Shown here: positions 5,418 to 9,271 of the stretch, piece after piece | How the letters are laid out: each line of letters begins with the position of its first letter | Numbering within the stretch: position 1 is the first letter of the stretch | Assembly (NCBI GenBank): GCA_015655225.1 | Contig: JAATFK010000725.1 | Coordinates: forward strand, 1-9,271 | Length of the DNA: 9,271 nt | Source of the DNA: Solirubrobacterales bacterium | Lineage (GTDB): Bacteria; Actinomycetota; Thermoleophilia; Solirubrobacterales; Solirubrobacteraceae | Direction: 5' to 3' | Position numbers and translations under genes: made by a program | The notes under the pieces: generated by a model | What the model was told of the DNA's origin: nothing | The model's input: only the letters and a program-made list of their open reading frames with translations | Databases searched by the model: none

Positions 5418-6530
5418 GAACTCTCCACGCGACCCCTTCCGGCGCGGCGTCTCGCCCGCCGCGTGGCCGGCTCCGGCCTCGTCGGGGCGCTCACGTATCC
5501 CCACGGCGTCGACCGCTACCTGGAGCTGGTGCGCCCCCGCTGGACGCTCAACGAGCTGCGTGCCGAGGTTGTCGCGGTCCGCCGCTCGGCGACCGACAGC
5601 GTGACCCTCACGCTCGCGCCGAACGACCTCTGGACCGGCTTCGAGGCGGGCCAGCACGTCGCCGTCACGGTCGTCGTCGACGGCGTGCGGCGCACGCGCT
5701 TCTACTCGCCGGCCGGCTCGGCGCACGGCGCGCCCGGGCAGGTCGAGCTGACGGTGCGCCGCCACGCCGGCGGGCTCGTCTCCCAGCACCTGCACGACCA
5801 CGCGCGGGTCGGGACCGTCGTCGGGCTGGGCGCCGCCGCGGGCGACTTCGTGCTGCCAGCGCGTCGTCCCGAGCGGCTGCTGCTGATCAGCGGCGGCAGC
5901 GGCATCACGCCGCTGCTGTCGATGCTGCGGACGCTCTGCGACGAGGGGCACGACGCGCCCGTCGCCTTCCTCCACTACGCCCGCGGCCGGGAGCACCTCG
6001 CCTACCGGGAGGAGCTCGCGGAGCTGGCCGCGCGCCACCGCAACGTGCGCGTGCTGAACGCCTTCACGCGTGAGGACGGCGGCGACCTGCGCGGCCACTT
6101 CGGCCCCGACCACCTGCGCCACGTGCTGTCCGGCGGCGCGGCCGCCGAGGCCTACGTCTGCGGACCATCGGCGCTGCTTGAAAGCGTCCGCGGCGCCTGG
6201 AGCGCGCAGGGCCGCTCGACGCCGGTCCGCAGCGAGAGCTTCGTCCCGCCCGCGTACGCGCCGTCCGGCGACGAGCTCGGCGGGACCGTCCGCTTCGGGC
6301 GCAGCGAGCTGAGCCAGGCGAGCAGCGGCGCGACGCTGCTCGAGCAGGCCGAGGCGGCCGGCCTCACGCCCGCGTACGGCTGCCGCATGGGGATCTGCCA
6401 CACCTGCACCTGCCGCAAGCTCGCCGGCCGCGTGCGCGACGTGCGCAGCGGCGAGCTGTCGAGCGCCGAGGCGGAGAGCATCCAGCTCTGCGTGTCGGTT
6501 CCGGCCGGCGACGTCGAGCTCGACCTCTGA
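5409..6530 (+). CDS. Ferredoxin reductase-type electron donor of the desaturase (DesC-like)
   Basis: 373 residues in three domains. The FAD domain (about 45-150) has RFYS at 97-100, the RxYS flavin motif. The NAD(P)H domain (about 155-265) has GGSGITP at 162-168 and CGP at 251-253. The C-terminal plant-type 2Fe-2S ferredoxin domain (about 290-373) has ligands Cys325, Cys330, Cys333 and Cys361 (C-x4-C-x2-C, then C), plus an extra Cys335. An N-terminal extension of some 45 residues (PHGVDRYLELVRP) is shared by the reductases that serve membrane desaturases, such as Pseudomonas DesC and Rv3230c. It would pass electrons from NADPH to the desaturase encoded 49 bp downstream, at the cytoplasmic membrane face. 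The ATG has no Shine-Dalgarno and lies close behind a good promoter. No AGA codon is used. Confidence 0.92.
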   Translation: MFTELSTRPLPARRLARRVAGSGLVGALTYPHGVDRYLELVRPRWTLNELRAEVVAVRRSATDSVTLTLAPNDLWTGFEAGQHVAVTVVVDGVRRTRFYSPAGSAHGAPGQVELTVRRHAGGLVSQHLHDHARVGTVVGLGAAAGDFVLPARRPERLLLISGGSGITPLLSMLRTLCDEGHDAPVAFLHYARGREHLAYREELAELAARHRNVRVLNAFTREDGGDLRGHFGPDHLRHVLSGGAAAEAYVCGPSALLESVRGAWSAQGRSTPVRSESFVPPAYAPSGDELGGTVRFGRSELSQASSGATLLEQAEAAGLTPAYGCRMGICHTCTCRKLAGRVRDVRSGELSSAEAESIQLCVSVPAGDVELDL

Positions 6531-6579
6531 TGACCGTCTTGTCCGCCCTGTCCGTCCTTCCTGACCGAGGAGGCCCGCG

Positions 6580-7713
6580 ATGACCGCGACCGCCGCTCCC
6601 GCCCTGACCGACGAGCAGCTCGACGCCTTCGGGAGCGAGCTGGACGCGATCCGCGAGCGCGTGCTCGCCGACCTCGGCGCGCGTGACGCCGACTACATCC
6701 GCGGGGTGATCCGGGCGCAGCGCGGCCTCGAGGTCGCCGGCCGCGGGCTGCTGTTCCTCGGCTTCCTGCCGCCCGCCTGGCTCGGCGGCGTCGCGGCGCT
6801 CTCGCTGTCGAAGATCCTCGACAACATGGAGATCGGCCACAACGTGATGCACGGCCAGTACGACTGGATGGAGGACCCGGCGCTCAGCGGCACGAGCTTC
6901 GAGTGGGACTCCGCCTGCCCGTCGGAGCAGTGGCGCCACTCGCACAACTACATGCACCACACGCACACGAACATCGTCGGCAGAGACCGCGACATCGGCT
7001 ACGGCGTGCTGCGGATGTCGGAGGAGCAGCGCTGGCACCCGTACTACCTCGGCAACCCGGTCTACGCGGTCGTGCTGGCGCTGCTGTTCCAGTGGGGCGT
7101 CGCGCTGCACGACCTCGAGGTCGAGCAGCTGCGGACCGGCCGCGCGTCGCTCGCCGACAGACGCGAGCTGCTGCGCGGGATCTGGCGCAAGGGCGGGCGC
7201 CAGGTGCTGAAGGACTACGTGCTGTTCCCGGCGCTCGCGGGACCCGGGGCGCCGCAGGTGCTGGCCGGCAACGCCGCCGCGAACGTCGTGCGCAACGTCT
7301 GGTCGTTCATGATCATCTTCTGCGGCCACTTCCCCGACGGGACGCAGGAGTTCTCGCTGGAGGAGACGGCGGAGGAGAGCCGTGGCCAGTGGTACCGGCG
7401 CCAGCTGCTCGGCTCCGCGAACCTGACCGGCGGGAAGCTCTTCCATGTCCTCTCCGGCAACCTCAGCCACCAGATCGAGCACCACCTGTTCCCCGACCTG
7501 CCGGCGCACCGCTACGGCGAGATCGCGGTCGAGGTGAAGGGGATCTGCGCCCGCTACGGGATCGCGTACAACAGCGGCCCGCTCCCCCGCCAGTTCGGGA
7601 CGGTCGTGCGCAAGATCGCGCGGCTGGCGCTGCCGTCGCGGCCGCGTGGCGAGGCGACGCCGCCGGCTGTCGAGGTGGCGCGCCCCGAGCCGGCGCTCGC
7701 GCTGGCTGGCTGA
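6580..7713 (+). CDS. Membrane fatty acid (acyl-CoA) desaturase, DesA3/DesB-like
   Basis: 377 residues. The three histidine boxes of the membrane di-iron desaturases are intact: GHNVMH (His87, His91), HSHNYMHH (His122, His126, His127) and HQIEHH (His297, His301, His302). Hydrophobic segments lie near 55-80, 160-178 and 235-250. The enzyme introduces a double bond into a fatty acyl chain using O2 and electrons from a reductase, here almost certainly the gene just upstream. The pairing matches Pseudomonas DesC-DesB and mycobacterial Rv3230c-DesA3, which are delta-9 enzymes; position specificity cannot be read here, and the HQIEHHLFP box also occurs in linoleoyl/front-end type enzymes. GAGGAGG seven bases upstream is a strong ribosome binding site. 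The C-terminal tail after 350 is Pro/Ala-rich and variable. Role: membrane fluidity, under the divergent FabR/DesT-like regulator. Confidence 0.94.
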   Translation: MTATAAPALTDEQLDAFGSELDAIRERVLADLGARDADYIRGVIRAQRGLEVAGRGLLFLGFLPPAWLGGVAALSLSKILDNMEIGHNVMHGQYDWMEDPALSGTSFEWDSACPSEQWRHSHNYMHHTHTNIVGRDRDIGYGVLRMSEEQRWHPYYLGNPVYAVVLALLFQWGVALHDLEVEQLRTGRASLADRRELLRGIWRKGGRQVLKDYVLFPALAGPGAPQVLAGNAAANVVRNVWSFMIIFCGHFPDGTQEFSLEETAEESRGQWYRRQLLGSANLTGGKLFHVLSGNLSHQIEHHLFPDLPAHRYGEIAVEVKGICARYGIAYNSGPLPRQFGTVVRKIARLALPSRPRGEATPPAVEVARPEPALALAG

Positions 7714-7753
7714 GTTTCGCGCCTGACCCCGCGCTCTTGGTGCGTTTCGCGCC
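7714..7753. repeat. Direct repeat GTTTCGCGCC, two copies 30 bp apart
   Basis: GTTTCGCGCC occurs at 7714-7723, just after the desaturase stop, and at 7744-7753, upstream of the membrane protein gene. The second copy lies about 22 bases before the predicted -10. No known role; it may be chance. Confidence 0.35.
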
Positions 7754-7775
7754 CCACGCGTCGCGCCGCTCGCCG

Positions 7776-7788
7776 TAGCGTTCGACGG
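7776..7788 (+). promoter_or_regulatory. Possible -10 box for a leaderless transcript of the membrane protein
   Basis: TAGCGT at 7776-7781 fits TANNNT and ends seven bases before the GTG at 7789, the same spacing as in front of the sigma gene. No Shine-Dalgarno is visible. No clear -35. Confidence 0.35.
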
Positions 7789-8271
7789 GTGATAGAGGTT
7801 CACGAACGCGTCTACGAGCTGGCCGCCGGAGCGCTCGCCGAACAGGAGCGCCAGGCATCCGAGCTGCGCGGTCGCGCGGCGGGCCTGCTCGGCGCCGGCT
7901 CGGTGATCGCGGGGCTGCTGGCGGGGCCGGTGGTGTCGGGCGGGCGGCCGCGGGGGGTGTGGGCTTGGGTCGCCACGAGCACCGGCCTCGGCGGCTGCGC
8001 CGCCCTGCTGATCTGCTGCCTGCTCGTGCTTGCGCCTAGTGCGATCGCCTTCAGCCTCGACCCGACCCCCACGTACGGTCGCCTCCGGCGAGCGCGAAGA
8101 GCGGGGCAGCCGCTGTTCGATCTCGCGCTCGCGGAGGCAACAGAGGATCGCTTTCGCACCAATGAGCCACGGATCGCTGGCCTTCGACGACTCCTGGTCG
8201 GCAGCATCGCCGGATTGCTCGTTGAAACGGGTGGACTCGCTGCCGCCGCCGCCTTAGGTTCATGGACATGA
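7789..8271 (+). CDS. Uncharacterised three-helix membrane protein
   Basis: 160 residues; I do not recognise a named family with confidence. An N-terminal amphipathic helix (about 1-30, VYELAAGALAEQERQASELRGRA) leads into a hydrophobic segment (about 32-50), a short basic loop (RPRG), a second long hydrophobic segment (about 57-84, with Cys70, Cys76 and Cys77) and a cytoplasmic-looking stretch (about 92-133) rich in Arg and acidic residues. A third segment covers about 134-158. The plan, a charged helix followed by paired membrane spans, resembles small SLATT/PycTM-like membrane proteins, some of which are nucleotide-signal effectors, but no cyclase or other partner is next to it. GTG start without Shine-Dalgarno; probably leaderless. 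Its stop overlaps the start of a 54-residue gene (ATGA), so the two are co-translated. Confidence 0.75.
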   Translation: MIEVHERVYELAAGALAEQERQASELRGRAAGLLGAGSVIAGLLAGPVVSGGRPRGVWAWVATSTGLGGCAALLICCLLVLAPSAIAFSLDPTPTYGRLRRARRAGQPLFDLALAEATEDRFRTNEPRIAGLRRLLVGSIAGLLVETGGLAAAAALGSWT

Positions 8272-8432
8272 GTGCACATCCGCAGCCTCCCGAGCCTCCC
8301 CAGATCCCGCTGGAGCGGTATCCCGCGCCCGAGGACATCCCGAGAATCCCGGACTCGGACTGGCACTTCGAGAAGCAGCCGAAGCCCGACGGCTACGTGC
8401 CGTGGTGGCGGCGACTGCTGGGGCTTGACTGA
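8268..8432 (+). CDS. Small proline-rich protein, 54 residues, coupled to the membrane protein
   Basis: Too short for usual ORF length limits. The ATG at 8268 overlaps the upstream stop by ATGA; an in-frame ATG at 8262 would add two residues. The N-terminal half is rich in proline (PQPPEPPQIP, PAPEDIPRIP) and probably extended; the C-terminal end is WHFEKQPKPDGYVPWWRRLLGLD, with an aromatic-basic patch (WWRRLLG) that could lie at the membrane surface. Third codon positions are mostly G or C, in line with real genes here. The stop is 3 bp from the stop of the convergent FHA gene. Function unknown; the coupling suggests a partner of the three-helix membrane protein. Confidence 0.6.
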   Translation: MSAHPQPPEPPQIPLERYPAPEDIPRIPDSDWHFEKQPKPDGYVPWWRRLLGLD

Positions 8433-8435
8433 GCG

Positions 8436-8846
8436 CTACGCCGGGACGTCGACGTACTGCAGCACGACCTGACCGAGCACGATCACGTCGCCGTCCTGCA
8501 GTTCGGCCTCGACGACCCGGCGGCCGTTGACGAACGTGCCGTTCGCGCTGCGGTCGTCGAGGATGCGCGCGCGGCCGCGGCGCTGCGTGACGATCGCGTG
8601 GCGACGCGAGACGCCCGGATCTTCGAGCTGTAGGTCGGCGCCGAAGCCGCGACCGATGTGCGTGACCGGTCGCGAGAGCGGGAGCAGCTGACGCTCGCCG
8701 GCGTCCTCGAGCACGAGGAAGCGGCCGGGTGCGGGGCGGTCGAACCCGCCGCCGCGAGCGTCGCGCTCGATGCGCGGGAGCGCGTCGACTGCCTCGGTCG
8801 GCTCGAACGCGGCGGTCGTCGTGGAGCTGTCCGTCGTCGTGTTCAT
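8436..8846 (-). CDS. FHA-domain protein with Thr-rich N-terminal tail (GarA-like plan)
   Basis: 136 residues. The FHA domain covers about 42-134, with the phosphothreonine-binding residues in place: Gly65-Arg66 (HIGRG), Ser80 and His83 in SRRH, and Asn102-Gly103 in NGTFVNG. Before it is a flexible tail of about 40 residues starting NTTTDSSTTT and containing FEPTE, with several threonines near acidic residues. A short Thr-containing tail before a single FHA domain is the plan of GarA/OdhI, whose tail is phosphorylated by Ser/Thr kinases and then folds back on the FHA domain; the similarity here is in plan, not proven homology. TGAGGTG six bases before ATG 8846 is a good ribosome binding site. 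No kinase gene is in view. Confidence 0.88.
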   Translation of the reverse strand: MNTTTDSSTTTAAFEPTEAVDALPRIERDARGGGFDRPAPGRFLVLEDAGERQLLPLSRPVTHIGRGFGADLQLEDPGVSRRHAIVTQRRGRARILDDRSANGTFVNGRRVVEAELQDGDVIVLGQVVLQYVDVPA

Positions 8847-8852
8847 CGCTTC

Positions 8853-8884
8853 ACCTCAGCGTGGAAACCTCAAGGGAACCTCAA
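8853..8884. repeat. Three TGAGGT copies ahead of the FHA gene
   Basis: On the minus strand TTGAGGTT occurs at 8884-8877 and again at 8873-8866, 11 bp apart, and TGAGGT at 8858-8853 is the ribosome binding site itself. The two outer copies are identical over 8 bp and one helical turn apart. They could be a protein binding site or spare Shine-Dalgarno-like sequences. Confidence 0.4.
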
Positions 8885-8916
8885 TCCCAGCGAAGATCCT
8901 GCCAACCCAAGGGTAC

Positions 8917-8943
8917 AACCGGTGAACGGATTCTCACCGGGTT
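8917..8943 (-). terminator. Hairpin after the 9271-8960 gene
   Basis: CCGGTGA (8919-8925) pairs with TCACCGG (8934-8940) around an 8-base loop; AA and TT outside can also pair if one G is bulged. It starts 17 bases after the stop of the leftward gene and precedes the FHA promoter region, fitting a terminator, although no T-tract follows. An operator for the FHA gene is the alternative. Confidence 0.45.
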
Positions 8944-8959
8944 CAGGTCGATCGCCGTC

Positions 8960-9271
8960 TCAGGCGTCCGGCTGCGAGTCGGACGTCCGCCACTCCCGCA
9001 CCCGCTCGGGCGCGTGGCGGATCGCCTCGGCGGCCGTCTCTCTCAGCCGCGCAGGCGCCTCGCGCAGCGCCTCCGCCGCCCCGTCGCGCAGCCGTGGCAC
9101 GACGGTTCCCACCGGGCCCTCCCGCAGGCGCGTCGGCGCCCGCCGCACGGCTGACGCGCCGTCGCGCAGGCGTGGCCGCCCGGCGATCGTCGCGCGCAGC
9201 GGCACGTCGGGCGCGGGCAGCGGCGCCGCCGTCACGCGGTAGGCTCGCGGCTGCCACAGCAGCGCCGCCTG
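8960..9271 (-). CDS. C-terminal part of an unrecognised protein with amphipathic repeats
   Basis: The frame is open to the window edge, so this is probably the last 103 residues of a longer protein rather than a gene starting at the GTG at 9235. The visible start is ALLWQPRAYRV, then Pro/Ala-rich sequence. From the middle on, an approximate repeat of 12-15 residues occurs four times: RLRDGASAVRRAPT, RLREGPVGTVVP, RLRDGAAEALREAPA, RLRETAAEAIRHAPE, then RVREW. Such units would make amphipathic helices with basic and acidic faces, separated by Pro, suited to lying on a membrane or binding a partner. Third positions are strongly GC, and the other frames read as low-complexity Arg/Ala, so this frame is the coding one. 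No enzyme family was recognised. Confidence 0.65.
   Translation of the reverse strand, partial: QAALLWQPRAYRVTAAPLPAPDVPLRATIAGRPRLRDGASAVRRAPTRLREGPVGTVVPRLRDGAAEALREAPARLRETAAEAIRHAPERVREWRTSDSQPDA

Noticed and set aside
5325..6401. 358-residue minus-strand ORF
   Set aside because: Antisense shadow of the reductase, which has intact FAD, NAD(P) and 2Fe-2S motifs.
6364..7803. 479-residue minus-strand ORF
   Set aside because: Antisense to the desaturase, whose three His boxes are clear; composition is Arg/Val/Ala-rich without domains.
8943..9257. Alternative minus-strand frame over the last gene
   Set aside because: Arg/Ala/Gly low complexity with poor third-position pattern; the 8960-9271 frame has the better codon pattern and a clear peptide repeat.
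1..9271. CRISPR array, tRNA, rRNA, insertion sequence or attachment site
   Set aside because: No regularly spaced repeats, cloverleaf, transposase-like ORF or terminal inverted repeats were found by reading both strands.

Overview
The window is very GC-rich DNA, with GC preferred at third codon positions, tightly packed genes, GTG starts and several start codons without a Shine-Dalgarno. The protein families present (DrrA/ABC-2 exporter, COG4315 lipoprotein, DesA3-like desaturase, GarA-like FHA protein) point to a high-GC actinobacterium. The frequent use of AGA arginine codons in some genes would fit the Solirubrobacterales/Thermoleophilia side, but that lineage is a guess. No RNA gene, CRISPR array, insertion sequence or origin was seen.

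Layout, left to right. (1) 1-1033: the tail of an ABC transporter ATPase, overlapped by its ABC-2 membrane subunit, forming an exporter. (2) 1050-4649: a cluster built around an ECF sigma factor (1714-2271) translationally coupled to a single-pass membrane anti-sigma (2268-3110). Around the pair lie three exported proteins: a COG4315 lipoprotein (1616-1050, divergent from sigma), a long cupredoxin with a Pro/Thr linker and a C-terminal beta-rich domain (4135-3167), and a small cupredoxin (4293-4649). A bipartite promoter element, CGG(G)AAG then GGCGTC about 14-15 bp later, lies upstream of each of the three exported genes, with a weaker copy at the sigma/anti-sigma junction. This suggests a self-contained sigma regulon for envelope copper or redox proteins. 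(3) 4642-7713: a lipid desaturation module. A FabR/DesT-like TetR regulator is divergent from a ferredoxin-type reductase (FAD, NAD(P) and 2Fe-2S domains), followed by a three-His-box membrane fatty acid desaturase. The order resembles the Pseudomonas desT-desC-desB locus and the mycobacterial Rv3230c-desA3 pair. (4) 7789-8432: an unrecognised three-helix membrane protein and a coupled 54-residue proline-rich protein. (5) 8436-9271, minus strand: an FHA protein with a Thr-rich tail (GarA-like plan) and the C-terminal end of an unrecognised protein with amphipathic RLRDGA-type repeats.

Genes are packed end to end. Three convergent pairs are separated by 16 bp, 3 bp or overlap by 8 bp. No gene-free stretch exceeds 300 bases. 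The longest is the 157 bp divergent region between the cupredoxins, and it holds two of the predicted promoters.
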